From positions 248,001 through 312,000 of the forward strand of contig NZ_CAXPMC010000021.1 in assembly GCF_964218355.1 (NCBI RefSeq): a stretch of DNA of 64,000 nucleotides, read 5' to 3'. How positions within the stretch are numbered: the first letter of the stretch is position 1; the number at the start of each line of letters is the position of its first letter. Both the position numbers and the translations under genes were made by a program. Shown in pieces: positions 54,662 to 63,221 of this stretch. Under the pieces are notes generated by a model. It ran no database searches and had not been told where the DNA came from. It saw nothing but the letters and a program-made list of their open reading frames with translations. Origin of the DNA: Ferrovibrio sp964218355. GTDB taxonomy: Bacteria; Pseudomonadota; Alphaproteobacteria; Ferrovibrionales; Ferrovibrionaceae.

Positions 54662-55657
54662 TCAGGAGGCCGGCGACAGAACGAGCAGAAACGGTGTGTA
54701 TTGCGTGACCGTGGCACCATAGGTGCCGGCCAGCATGCGCAGGGCGCGGGCGGGATCGCCCATGTCGTAGACGCCGGTCACCCGGCGCTCGGCCAGGGCA
54801 TCGCTGGGGACCAGGATAAAGCCGCGATACTGGCGGCGCAGCGCGTCCACCACATCGGCGAAGGCCATGTCGCGCACCACGAGCCGGCCGCTGCGCCAGA
54901 GTGCGACTTCCGCCGGATCGACACTGTCCCGCGCCATGGTGCCGCTGGCACGATCGACGGTCACGCGCTGTCCCGGCGCCAGCCCGATCTCCGTCATGCC
55001 GCCCGGTTCGCGCAGGGCCACCCGAACCGAACCGCTGGCGACCGCAACACGGTAGCTTCGGTCGCTGACGGCAACGTCGAAGGCCGTGCCGGTTACCGTC
55101 ACCGTCAGCGCGCCGGCTTCCACCACAAAGGGGCGGGCGGCATCCGGCCGCACCTCGAAGAAAGCCTCGCCCCGCAGCAATGACACGCCACGGCGACCAT
55201 TATCGAACGCCGCATCGATGGCGCTGCCGGCGCCCAGCATGACCGCCGATCCATCCGTCAGTGCTATCCCGCGCTGCTCATGCCGACCGGCGGCATAATC
55301 GGCACCCCAGTCCGGCAGCAGTGGAAGCAGCATTGCCGCCAGCGCCAGGCATGCCGCCACAGCAAAGAAGCCCTGGCGGATCCGGTTCCGGCCGCCGCGC
55401 TGCTGCATCCCGGTTGGCCGCATGAAATCCGGCGCTGCGGTCATCTGCACGGCCTCTCCGGTCAGCGCCCAGGCCTTCTGCGCCAGTGCCCAGGCATGCG
55501 GATGCAGGGGATCGGTTTCCAGCCAGTCCTGCAGTGCATCGCGCAGCTCAGGGTCGCGCGGGCTTTCCTGCAGACGGAAATACCAGTCGGCAGCTGCATC
55601 CATGGCCTGGGCAAGGCCATGATCGGCTGGAGCGGCGGGCGGCGGGCGGCTGGTCAT
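54662..55657 (-). CDS. FecR-family anti-sigma/sigma-regulator protein
   Basis: 331 residues from the ATG at 55657 (MTSRPPPAAPADHG). The cytoplasmic N-terminal DUF4880 region is ADWYFRLQESPRDPELRDALQDWL and PHAWALAQKAW; one membrane helix (FFAVAACLALAAMLLPLL) follows near residue 110. Then come the periplasmic FecR domain (GIALTDGSAVMLGAGSAID, LRGEAFFEVRPDAARPFVV) and a C-terminal STN-like module (ADVVDALRRQYRGFILVP). It relays the receptor's occupancy to the adjacent FecI-type sigma factor. It ends 99 bases before the receptor start. Confidence 0.93.
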   Translation of the reverse strand: MTSRPPPAAPADHGLAQAMDAAADWYFRLQESPRDPELRDALQDWLETDPLHPHAWALAQKAWALTGEAVQMTAAPDFMRPTGMQQRGGRNRIRQGFFAVAACLALAAMLLPLLPDWGADYAAGRHEQRGIALTDGSAVMLGAGSAIDAAFDNGRRGVSLLRGEAFFEVRPDAARPFVVEAGALTVTVTGTAFDVAVSDRSYRVAVASGSVRVALREPGGMTEIGLAPGQRVTVDRASGTMARDSVDPAEVALWRSGRLVVRDMAFADVVDALRRQYRGFILVPSDALAERRVTGVYDMGDPARALRMLAGTYGATVTQYTPFLLVLSPAS

Positions 55658-55819
55658 GGGCGGCTGGTCACGGGTGCTGGTCACGGATACGGGGCACAGG
55701 CTGCGGGTCTCGGATATCTTGCAGAACTGCAAGCATGTGCGCACTCAAGACTGAGACGGAGGCGGCAGACATCCATCTCAGCTTTTTTTGTACTGCCCCA
55801 GCGGACGCGAAATCCAGCA

Positions 55820-56365
55820 TTACGTCGTCCGCCGGTGCAGCCGGCGCATCACATGGGTCATCGCCTCGCGGGCCATGCGGTGGGCAGTGGCATGCGACAC
55901 ACCGAGAATGGCGCCGATCTGCTGGAAGGTCATGCCCTCCAGCCGGTGCAGTTCGAAGGCGCGGCGAATATCCGGTGCCAGTTCCGCCAGCGCGGCCCGG
56001 ACATGGAGCAACTCGTCGCGATGGATCAGTTCATCCTCCGGCGACGGCGCAGCGGCTTCGGGCACGGCAATGACGGCACGGGCGCGGTCACGCCGGGATT
56101 CGGCTGCCAGCCGGCGCAGGCCGTCCATCGCCAGGTTGCGGACGATCCGGTAGAGGTACGAGGCCGGCTGCTGCAGGATATCGGCATCGGCCTTCTGCTC
56201 GACGAAGCGGATATACGCTTCCTGGACGAGGTCCTCGGCCTGGGCACGGCCGCCGACCAGCGGCGCCGCATAGTCGACCAGCGCCGCCCGGTGCGCCAGG
56301 AAGACCCGCAATCTGCCGTTATCCTGCTGCAAACCCGCCCCGCTCCGCCCGGCTGTCATCTTCAT
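55820..56365 (-). CDS. ECF sigma factor, FecI family
   Basis: 181 residues from the ATG at 56365 (an ATG two codons later is equal). Region 2 is ALVDYAAPLVGGRAQAEDLVQEAYIRFVEQ, with the -10 recognition helix. Region 4 is IRRAFELHRLEGMTFQQIGAILGVSHATAHRMAREAMTHV, a helix-turn-helix for the -35. It should switch on the heme receptor when heme binds outside. A 162-base gap separates it from fecR, in which I see no gene. Confidence 0.93.
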   Translation of the reverse strand: MKMTAGRSGAGLQQDNGRLRVFLAHRAALVDYAAPLVGGRAQAEDLVQEAYIRFVEQKADADILQQPASYLYRIVRNLAMDGLRRLAAESRRDRARAVIAVPEAAAPSPEDELIHRDELLHVRAALAELAPDIRRAFELHRLEGMTFQQIGAILGVSHATAHRMAREAMTHVMRRLHRRTT

Positions 56366-56430
56366 GGCGCCACACCCGATGCCGCCACGACGCGCCGAGC
56401 GCACTTCCGTTGATCTGAAAACCCAAGAAT

Positions 56431-57477
56431 CTAGCGACCCGTATACCCGGCAACGCGCGGCCGGACGTCGCGGGGGCTGACCCCGAACCGCCGCTTGAAG
56501 GCGGTCGCGAAATTGGCGGCACTGGCATAGCCGGCAATATAGGCGGCCTCAGTCACGCTGACTCCGTCCCGTTCCAGCAATCCGCGGGCCCGTTCCAGCC
56601 GCCGCGCCCGCACCTGCTCGAAGATCGATGTGCCGTGGACAGCGCGGCATATGCGCTGCAGCGCACTCACGCTCACGCCGACATGGCCGGCGACATCATG
56701 CAGGCTGGGCAGGTCCTCGCCCCGGCCCTCGATGAAATCGCAGGCCTCGGCAATGCGCAGCCGGTCGCGACCCGACGGCTGGCGAATGCCGCCGGATACC
56801 TCCCGGGCAGCCACCAGGCCGAGGGCCTCGGCAACAATCTCGATTGCGTGACTTTCCGTATGCAGCCGCCGGAGCAGGGCATTGTATGGCGCCGATGCCA
56901 GAATCTGCTCCGCCAGCTGGCGGTGGCGCGCCGAAGGTTGCCAGACCAGATGGCCAGTATGCGCCTGCATCAGGCGGTGCAGCGCCGCCGCATCGAAACC
57001 ATCCGCCTCCGCTCCCTGCTCCATCCAGTCCGGCGGTATGTTGACACAGACCTTGCGGACCCGGTTCCCGGGTATGCCGCGGCGCACGAAACAGTCCGGC
57101 TCGGCATAGGACAACAGGAAAGCCTCGCCCCCTGTCTCCGGCCGGTTGCGCCAGCCCGTACCCAGCTTCAGATCCTGCCGGCCGACAGAGATGTCGGCCC
57201 GGCCGCAGAGGAAAATGCCGACCGTCAGGCCGGCCTCATGCTCGACCTCGGTGATCAGATTCCGCCTGTCGACGGCATCCGTGGCATGCAGGACCAGACC
57301 GGATTTCAGACGCAGCAGGCGGAAATCGCCGTCCAGCACGATATCGTCGCTGGCAACCGATGACGCTGCAGTGCGAATGCCCCGGCCGGTGGCCGCATTG
57401 GCGGACAATATGGTGCCGAAAGACACCCCTCCGGCACCGGGCTCTGCCCGGCAACGGCTGCCGCTGCCTGTGTCCAT
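56431..57477 (-). CDS. AraC family regulator, PchR-like (iron/siderophore type)
   Basis: 348 residues from the ATG at 57477. The N-terminal domain (DGDFRLLRLKSGLVLHATDAVDRRNLITEVEHEAGLTVGIFLCGRADISVG) resembles PchR-type regulators that sense an iron-siderophore complex. Two helix-turn-helices follow: LPSLHDVAGHVGVSVSALQRICRAVHGTSIFEQVRARRLERA and VTEAAYIAGYASAANFATAFKRRFGVSP. It is divergent from the second TonB receptor across 265 bases containing a Fur-like site, and probably activates that receptor. Its stop is 65 bases before fecI, so it may also be co-transcribed with fecIR. Confidence 0.9.
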   Translation of the reverse strand: MDTGSGSRCRAEPGAGGVSFGTILSANAATGRGIRTAASSVASDDIVLDGDFRLLRLKSGLVLHATDAVDRRNLITEVEHEAGLTVGIFLCGRADISVGRQDLKLGTGWRNRPETGGEAFLLSYAEPDCFVRRGIPGNRVRKVCVNIPPDWMEQGAEADGFDAAALHRLMQAHTGHLVWQPSARHRQLAEQILASAPYNALLRRLHTESHAIEIVAEALGLVAAREVSGGIRQPSGRDRLRIAEACDFIEGRGEDLPSLHDVAGHVGVSVSALQRICRAVHGTSIFEQVRARRLERARGLLERDGVSVTEAAYIAGYASAANFATAFKRRFGVSPRDVRPRVAGYTGR

Positions 57478-57634
57478 CCTCTCGCCCCTGTGATCCCCGG
57501 CTGCGATCCCCGGACTTGCCGCCGGTCCGGCAATCTGGATGTTCCGCAAACGAACTAGACCATGACGCAAAAGCATGCGCCGCCGCAGGCATGTATGTAA
57601 AAGCCGACATCCGGACGCTATCCGGCTCCTACAT

Positions 57635-57653
57635 GCGAATGCTTCTCATTTTC
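57635..57653. promoter_or_regulatory. Fur-box-like site upstream of the second TonB receptor
   Basis: Read on the minus strand, GAAAATGAGAAGCATTCGC matches the E. coli Fur consensus (GATAATGATAATCATTATC) at 14 of 19 positions. It lies 90 bases before the receptor start, in the divergent gap with the PchR-like gene. It is flanked at 57650-57669 by TTTCTCT-six bases-AGAGAAA, a seven-base inverted repeat. It probably confers iron repression. Confidence 0.55.
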
Positions 57654-57742
57654 TCTATCATAAGAGAAAGAAGCCGTCCAGTGGGGCCGTGGCCCGGCAA
57701 TCAGACCAAGTCCAACGTCCAGATATTCAAGGGGATAGAAGA

Positions 57743-59734
57743 ATGTCGCACCGGGTTCATGGCCAGACCGCGTCGAAGGTGGCGCTGCTGGGTGTTTCCG
57801 TCATTGCCCTGCTCGCCACGGGCGCAGCCTGGGGACAGCAGACCGCGACCACGCTCACCCCCGTGAAGGTCGAAGGCCAGAAGCCGCTCGACCTTGAAAA
57901 GAAGGATGTTCTCGATCAGGAGCAGATCGACCGCGAGCAACCGATGTCGCTGAAAGAAGTTTTCCGCGACGAACCGGCGATCACGGTTCCCGGCGGCAGC
58001 ACGGCCGCGCAGAAAATCTATCTGCACGGCATCGACCAGAACAAGCTGAATGTCACCGTCGACGGCGCGCCCCAGCGCAACAATATCTGGCACCATAACG
58101 GCAATACCAGCATCGTCCCGCTGTTCCTGAAGACCGTCGAAGTCGAATCCGGCGTGTCGGCCGCGGATTCCGGACCCGGCGCGCTGGGCGGCAGCATCCG
58201 GTTCAGGACCAGGGACGCCCGCGACATGCTGCTGCCCGGCCAGACCACCGGCGGCACGGCGATCCTGGGATATGACACCAACTCCGAAACCTTCCGCACC
58301 ACCGGCGCCGGCTATACCGCACAGGACGGCTTCGATCTGCTGGGCATCGCCACCCTGGCCCGGGGCAGCAACTACGAGAATGGCAGGGGCACCGACGAGC
58401 CGGGCACCGGCACCGGCCTGACCAGCGGCCTGGCAAAACTCGGCTTCGAGGCGCTGAGCGGGCACCACCTGCGGCTTTCCACCGAATATGTCGAGGATGA
58501 CAGGACCCGCCGCCTGCGCCCGAATATGGGCCTGGTGACCGGCAACCCTACCGGCAGCCTGCTCAACAGCAACCGGGCCACCCGCATGACCACGGTGCTG
58601 AGCTACGAGACGGCGGAGCCGACCGATCATGTCGATCCGAAAGTCGACATCTACTACAACCACAACGCCCTGGAACGGCCGAACGACAACAACCGCACCA
58701 CGGCCCATGGCGCCTTCAACTCGCAGGTCAATTCCTGGGGCGGCAAGCTGCAGAATGCTTTTGTCATTCCCGGTGGCAGCCTGACGGTCGGCATCGACTA
58801 CAACCGTGACGATGCCGATGTCGAACGCTTCCACTTCTCACCCAATATCAGCGAAAGCATCCGCAATATCGGTGCCTATGCCCAGGCCCGGGTATCCCTC
58901 CAGGATGACTGGCGCGTCTCCACCGGTCTGCGCGGCGACAGTCAGCATTACGAGGCGGTCGACAACCAGACCTTCGACAATGCCGGCGTCAGCCCCAACC
59001 TGTCGACGGAGTATGACCTGACCGGCCGCATCACCGGCTTCGGCGGCTACAGCTACAATTTCGGCGGCATCGAGATGGCCGAAGTGGCACAGTTCCATGC
59101 CGGCAACTACACCTATGATCCGAACCTGAAGCCCAGCCACGCCCACAACATGAAGGCCGGCCTGCGCTACAGCGATGGCGGGCTGGCCCTGGAAGGCACG
59201 GTTTTCCGCACCGAGATCAAGAACCCGACGGCCTTCAACTACACCTCGCGCATCCGCATCAATGGTGACGATCTGGTATCGAAGGGCTTCGATCTCGCCG
59301 CCGGATACCAGTGGCAGAATGCCTATCTGGGCGCCAAATACACCTATACCGACGTGCGTTACGGCGACCGCATCGCGCTGCCCAGCGACTACAGCAGCGC
59401 GGTACCGGTCGGCAACCTGCTGACCCTGCGCGGCCATTACACCTTCGAGGATTACCGCCTGACGCTGGGCGGCTCCAGTGAGATGGCGAGCCGGATCGAC
59501 GACAGCGCCCTCGCCGCCAACAGCTTCGATGCGGTCAACGGCTATGCGGTGTTCAACCTGTTCACGGAGTGGCAGCCGCTGGCCAGCATGCCGCACTGGA
59601 GTCTGCGTCTTGAGGCCAACAACCTGCTCGACGCCGCCTATCTCGCACGGTCGAGCTATCATCAGACCGGCAGTGTAACTCCCGTGCTGGAGCAGGGCCG
59701 TTCCTTCTACCTCTCGACCACGGTAAAGTTCTGA
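57743..59734 (+). CDS. TonB-dependent outer-membrane receptor (heme/siderophore type)
   Basis: 663 residues from the ATG at 57743, after AGGGGATA. The signal peptide runs through SKVALLGVSVIALLATGAAWGQQ. The plug has QKIYLHGIDQNKLNVTVDGAPQRNN and VEVESGVSAADSGPGALGGSIRF. The barrel ends TVKF with the C-terminal aromatic residue needed for insertion. A DPNLKPSHAHNMKAG segment corresponds to the NPNL block, again rich in histidine. There is no STN domain, unlike the other receptor here. It leads an operon with a FecBCD-type importer 37 bases downstream, so both move the same iron compound. Confidence 0.92.
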   Translation: MSHRVHGQTASKVALLGVSVIALLATGAAWGQQTATTLTPVKVEGQKPLDLEKKDVLDQEQIDREQPMSLKEVFRDEPAITVPGGSTAAQKIYLHGIDQNKLNVTVDGAPQRNNIWHHNGNTSIVPLFLKTVEVESGVSAADSGPGALGGSIRFRTRDARDMLLPGQTTGGTAILGYDTNSETFRTTGAGYTAQDGFDLLGIATLARGSNYENGRGTDEPGTGTGLTSGLAKLGFEALSGHHLRLSTEYVEDDRTRRLRPNMGLVTGNPTGSLLNSNRATRMTTVLSYETAEPTDHVDPKVDIYYNHNALERPNDNNRTTAHGAFNSQVNSWGGKLQNAFVIPGGSLTVGIDYNRDDADVERFHFSPNISESIRNIGAYAQARVSLQDDWRVSTGLRGDSQHYEAVDNQTFDNAGVSPNLSTEYDLTGRITGFGGYSYNFGGIEMAEVAQFHAGNYTYDPNLKPSHAHNMKAGLRYSDGGLALEGTVFRTEIKNPTAFNYTSRIRINGDDLVSKGFDLAAGYQWQNAYLGAKYTYTDVRYGDRIALPSDYSSAVPVGNLLTLRGHYTFEDYRLTLGGSSEMASRIDDSALAANSFDAVNGYAVFNLFTEWQPLASMPHWSLRLEANNLLDAAYLARSSYHQTGSVTPVLEQGRSFYLSTTVKF

Positions 59735-59771
59735 CACTACCGGTCGCAAACCGGCAGACGGAGGGTTCGTC

Positions 59772-60887
59772 ATGCGTAGATTGCTGTCGGTTTTCTGCCT
59801 GCTGCTTGCCGGCCTGCTTCCGCAGGCCGGCAATGCCGCCGAGGTGACGGACCTTGCCGGCCGCACGGTGCGGCTGGACCGGCCGGCGGAGCGGATCCTG
59901 CTTGGCGAGGGCCGCTACCTTGCTGCTATCGCGATCCTCGACCGCGATGCCCCGCTGCGGCGGATTGCCGGAATGATGGGGGAATTCCCGCTGCTCGATC
60001 CCGGCGGCTACGCGCAATGGACCGCGCAGTTCCCGGCGCTGACCGGCATTCCCCTGGTGGGCAAAGCGGCGCCGGACAGTTTCAGCATCGAGAGTGCCAT
60101 TGCCCTGAAGCCCGATCTGGCGGTTTTCGGTCTTGCCGGCCATGGCCCCGGTCCGCAGCAGACCGAAACCATTGCTGCGCTGGAGGCGGCAGGGATCCGC
60201 GTCGCCTTCATCGATTTCTTCCTCGATCCCGTTGCCCATACCACCCGCAGCATCGCACTGCTCGGCGCGCTGATGGGGCGACAGGCCGAGGCGACCGCCT
60301 TTGCCGCCGCCTACGAAACCGAGTTGCGGCGGGTGACGGCGCCGCTCGCCGGCGTGACACGCCGGCCGCGGGTCTTCCTCGAGAACCGCGTCGGCCTGCA
60401 GGAAGCCTGCTGCGCCAGCGTCGGCAACGGAGTGATCGGGCGCCTGGTCGAACAGGCGGGCGGACGCAACATGGCGGCCGACCTGATCCCGGGCCAGATC
60501 GGCACCGTCAGCCTGGAATACCTGCTGGCCAATCAGCCTGACATCTACCTGGGCACCGCCATCGGCAGCACCTGGACGGCGGAAAAACTGCCGCAACGCA
60601 TCGCCATGGGCCCCGGCGTGCCTGCCGCGATGGCGCAGGCCAGCCTGCGGCACAGCCTGCAGCGCACCGGCATCGCCGACCTGCAGGCCGTGCGGCAGGG
60701 CCGGGCCTATGCTCTCTGGCATCATTTCTTCCATTCGCCCTTCAACGTCGTGGCCCTGCAGGCGATGGCGACCTGGTTCCATCCCGATCTCTTTGCCGGC
60801 CTCGACCCGGCCGCAACGCATCGCGACCTGGTCCGCCGCTTCCAGCCGGTACCGCTCGAAGGAACCTACTGGACCACGGCCCGATGA
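59772..60887 (+). CDS. FecB-type periplasmic iron-complex binding protein
   Basis: 371 residues with Shine-Dalgarno GGAGGG. The signal peptide MRRLLSVFCLLLAGLLPQAGNAA is followed by EVTDLAGRTVRLDRPAERIL, the class III binding-protein start, and ALKPDLAVFGLAG. QTETIAALEAAGIRVAFIDF and YALWHHFFHSPFNVVALQAMATWFHPDLF complete the fold. It passes iron-siderophore or heme from the receptor to the permease. The cysteine pair EACCAS near residue 217 is unusual and might form a disulfide. Confidence 0.9.
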   Translation: MRRLLSVFCLLLAGLLPQAGNAAEVTDLAGRTVRLDRPAERILLGEGRYLAAIAILDRDAPLRRIAGMMGEFPLLDPGGYAQWTAQFPALTGIPLVGKAAPDSFSIESAIALKPDLAVFGLAGHGPGPQQTETIAALEAAGIRVAFIDFFLDPVAHTTRSIALLGALMGRQAEATAFAAAYETELRRVTAPLAGVTRRPRVFLENRVGLQEACCASVGNGVIGRLVEQAGGRNMAADLIPGQIGTVSLEYLLANQPDIYLGTAIGSTWTAEKLPQRIAMGPGVPAAMAQASLRHSLQRTGIADLQAVRQGRAYALWHHFFHSPFNVVALQAMATWFHPDLFAGLDPAATHRDLVRRFQPVPLEGTYWTTAR

Positions 60888-61939
60888 CCCTGACCGGCGA
60901 TCGCCCCTCGCTGTCGGCACAGTATTCCCGCTTCGTCATCCGCCGGACCCTGCTCCTGCTGGCGCTGGCCGCGGCCGTGCTGGCGGCCTTCGCCCTCGAC
61001 CTCGCGACAGGTCCCTCCGGTCTGTCGCTGGGGAACCTGCTCGCCGCCCTGATGCAGCCGGGAGAGGAAGACCGGGCCGCGGCGGTGATCCTGTGGTCAA
61101 TCCGCCTGCCCCAGGCCCTGCTGGCGCTGGCCGTCGGCGCGGCGCTGGCACTCGCCGGCGCGGAAATGCAGACGGTGCTGAACAACCAGCTTGCCAGTCC
61201 CTTCACGCTCGGCATCACCAATGCCGCCACGCTGGGCGCGGCGCTGGCGATCGTCTTCGTGCCGGTGCTGTCCTGGCTGCCGGTCAACTACGTGGTGCCG
61301 CTGTTCGCTTTCCTGCTGGCCATGGGTGCGATCCTGCTGATCCAGGCCCTGTCGCGACTGCACGGCACCGGCGCCGACACCATCGTTCTGTTCGGTATCG
61401 CCATGGTGTTCACCATGAATGCATTGCTGTGGCTGGTGCAATATGTCGCCAGTGCCGATGCACTGCAGCAGATCGTGTTCTGGACCATGGGCAGCCTCGG
61501 CCGCGCGACGCTGGAAAAGGTCGCCATCGTGGCAGTGGCGGTGGCGGTCTGCCTGCCGCTGTCGCTGCGTGGTGTCTGGGCAATGACGGCCCTGCGCGGC
61601 GGCGAGGAGCATGCCCGCAGCTTCGGCATCCGTACCGGGCGCCTGCGCATGCTGGTGCTGCTGCGGGTCGGCATCCTGTCCGCCGCCGCCGTCTCCTTCG
61701 TCGGCACGATCGGCTTCATCGGGCTGGTCGGGCCGCACATCGCCCGCCTGGCACTGGGCGAGGATCACCGCTTTTTCCTGCCCGGCGCCGCACTCGCCGG
61801 CGCGCTGGTGATGTCGCTGGCCTCCACCGTCAGCAAGGCCCTGGTGCCCGGTCTGGTCCTGCCGGTCGGCATCGTCACCGCCCTGGTCGGAATCCCGCTG
61901 TTCATGGCACTGATCCTGTCGCGCCGGAGAGGCATATGA
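60884..61939 (+). CDS. FecCD-type iron-complex ABC permease
   Basis: 351 residues, overlapping the binding-protein stop by four bases. It has about nine to ten helices. SIRLPQALLALAVGAALALAGAEMQTVLNNQLASPFTLGIT is the first FecCD signature and GTIGFIGLVGPHIARLALGEDHRFFLPGAALAGAL the second. It imports an iron complex as a dimer with the ATPase that follows. Confidence 0.94.
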   Translation: MTLTGDRPSLSAQYSRFVIRRTLLLLALAAAVLAAFALDLATGPSGLSLGNLLAALMQPGEEDRAAAVILWSIRLPQALLALAVGAALALAGAEMQTVLNNQLASPFTLGITNAATLGAALAIVFVPVLSWLPVNYVVPLFAFLLAMGAILLIQALSRLHGTGADTIVLFGIAMVFTMNALLWLVQYVASADALQQIVFWTMGSLGRATLEKVAIVAVAVAVCLPLSLRGVWAMTALRGGEEHARSFGIRTGRLRMLVLLRVGILSAAAVSFVGTIGFIGLVGPHIARLALGEDHRFFLPGAALAGALVMSLASTVSKALVPGLVLPVGIVTALVGIPLFMALILSRRRGI

Positions 61940-62745
61940 GCAGCGGCCTGCTTGTTCGCGGCCTTGCTGCCGGCTACCGGCGCCGCCGCGTGCTGGGCGA
62001 CATCGACCTGCCGGCCCTGGCGCCGGGCAGTCTGGCGGCCCTGATCGGCGCCAACGGGGCCGGCAAGTCAACCCTGCTGAAGGCACTGGGCGGATTACTG
62101 TCGGCCAGTGGATCGGCACGGCTGGACGATGCCGAACTGTTCGCCATGCCGCACCGGCAGCGCGCACAGATGGTCGGTTATCTGCCGCAGGCCCTGCCGC
62201 AGGGCAGTTCGCTGGTCGCCTACGAGGCCGTGCTCAGCGCCCTGCGCGCCATCCGCGACGACCTGCCGAAAGCCGCCGCCGAATACGAGGTCGCCTGGGT
62301 ATTCGACACCCTCGGCCTCACGCCGCTGGCAATGCGGCGGCTGGACGAACTGTCGGGTGGCCAGCGGCAGATGGTCGGCCTGGCCCAGGCGATCGTGCGG
62401 AAGCCCCGCCTCATGCTGCTGGACGAGCCGACCAGCGCGCTGGACCTGCGCTGGCAGCTGACGGTGCTGCAGCAGGTCCGCGACATTGCAGCGGCGGCCG
62501 GCAGCATTGCCCTGATCGCCTTGCACGACATCAACCTCGCCCTGCGCTTCTGCGACCAGGTGGTGGTGCTGGGCGGCGGTCAGGTGCTGGCGGCCGGACC
62601 GGGCCGCACGGCGCTCAGCCCCGCGATCCTGCGTCGCGCCTTCGGTGTCGACGGGCGGATCGAAACCTGTTCCCTCGGCTTTCCCGTGGTCATCGCCGAC
62701 CGGGCGATGGCAGCCAGCCTCGACAACCTACGGAGCCCCTCATGA
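61936..62745 (+). CDS. FecE-type iron-complex ABC ATP-binding protein
   Basis: 269 residues from the ATG at 61936, overlapping the permease stop (ATGA). It has Walker A GANGAGKSTLLKAL, Q-loop VGYLPQALPQGSSL, signature LSGGQRQMVGLAQAI, Walker B LMLLDEPTSALDLRW and H-loop IALHDINLALRFCDQ. The C-terminal RRAFGVDGRIET is typical of the FecE/FepC group. It drives the neighbouring permease. Confidence 0.94.
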   Translation: MSSGLLVRGLAAGYRRRRVLGDIDLPALAPGSLAALIGANGAGKSTLLKALGGLLSASGSARLDDAELFAMPHRQRAQMVGYLPQALPQGSSLVAYEAVLSALRAIRDDLPKAAAEYEVAWVFDTLGLTPLAMRRLDELSGGQRQMVGLAQAIVRKPRLMLLDEPTSALDLRWQLTVLQQVRDIAAAAGSIALIALHDINLALRFCDQVVVLGGGQVLAAGPGRTALSPAILRRAFGVDGRIETCSLGFPVVIADRAMAASLDNLRSPS

Positions 62746-63041
62746 TTGCCGTGCGTGCCGTCGTGCAGACCCCACTGGCCAGCCGTTATCTGGTCCAGCT
62801 CTGCAAGCATTTCGCCCACAAGATCGCCGTGACCTACGACACGGAACGCGGCCATGCGGATTTCCCCTGGGGCATCTGCGACATGACAGCCGGAGATGCC
62901 GCGCTGGACCTGTATTGCGAGGCCCCCAGTGCCGAGGATCTCGAGCGGGTGAAATTCGTGGTGACAGACCATCTGCAGCGCTTCGGCTGGCGCGAGAAGC
63001 TCAGCCCCGACTGGCAATCGGAAACGCCGCGCAGCTCCTGA
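62742..63041 (+). CDS. DUF2218 family protein
   Basis: 99 residues, overlapping the ATPase stop by four bases, so translationally coupled to the iron importer. The sequence SRYLVQLCKHFAHKIAVTYDTERGHADFPWG is characteristic of DUF2218, a small cytoplasmic family found beside siderophore transport genes. It contains conserved-looking histidines (H at about 25, 37) and a cysteine (CKHF). A role in iron release or handling is often supposed but not shown. No signal peptide. Confidence 0.88.
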   Translation: MIAVRAVVQTPLASRYLVQLCKHFAHKIAVTYDTERGHADFPWGICDMTAGDAALDLYCEAPSAEDLERVKFVVTDHLQRFGWREKLSPDWQSETPRSS

Positions 63042-63082
63042 GCCGGGCGGGCAGGATGGATACGAGAGAAAATTGGAAGCGA

Positions 63083-63156
63083 TGGCTGGGGGACTAGGAT
63101 TCGAACCTAGACAACCAGAGTCAGAGTCTGGGGTCCTACCGTTAGACGATCCCCCA
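63083..63156 (-). tRNA. tRNA-Gln (anticodon CTG)
   Basis: A 74-base gene with the CCA end encoded. The acceptor stem TGGGGGA/TCCCCCA, D arm with GTC-TAACGGTAG-GAC, anticodon stem CCAGA/TCTGG with loop CTCTGAC (CTG at 63122-63124) and T arm CTAGG-TTCGAAT-CCTAG all pair. The T1-A72 end is typical of tRNA-Gln. It reads CAG codons. Confidence 0.97.
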
Positions 63157-63221
63157 GCAGGGATCGGGGCCGGGTTGTAACGCGCCCGTCCGGGCTTTGC
63201 AACCCCTATCCCGGATTTCCC

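Noticed and set aside
54649..54663. T-rich run between receptor and fecR as a terminator
   Set aside because: The run is on the plus strand, whereas the genes are on the minus strand, and no stem precedes it.
60709..61935. In-frame 5' extension of the FecE-type ATPase
   Set aside because: It lies within the permease gene in another frame; the real start is the ATG at 61936 overlapping the permease stop.
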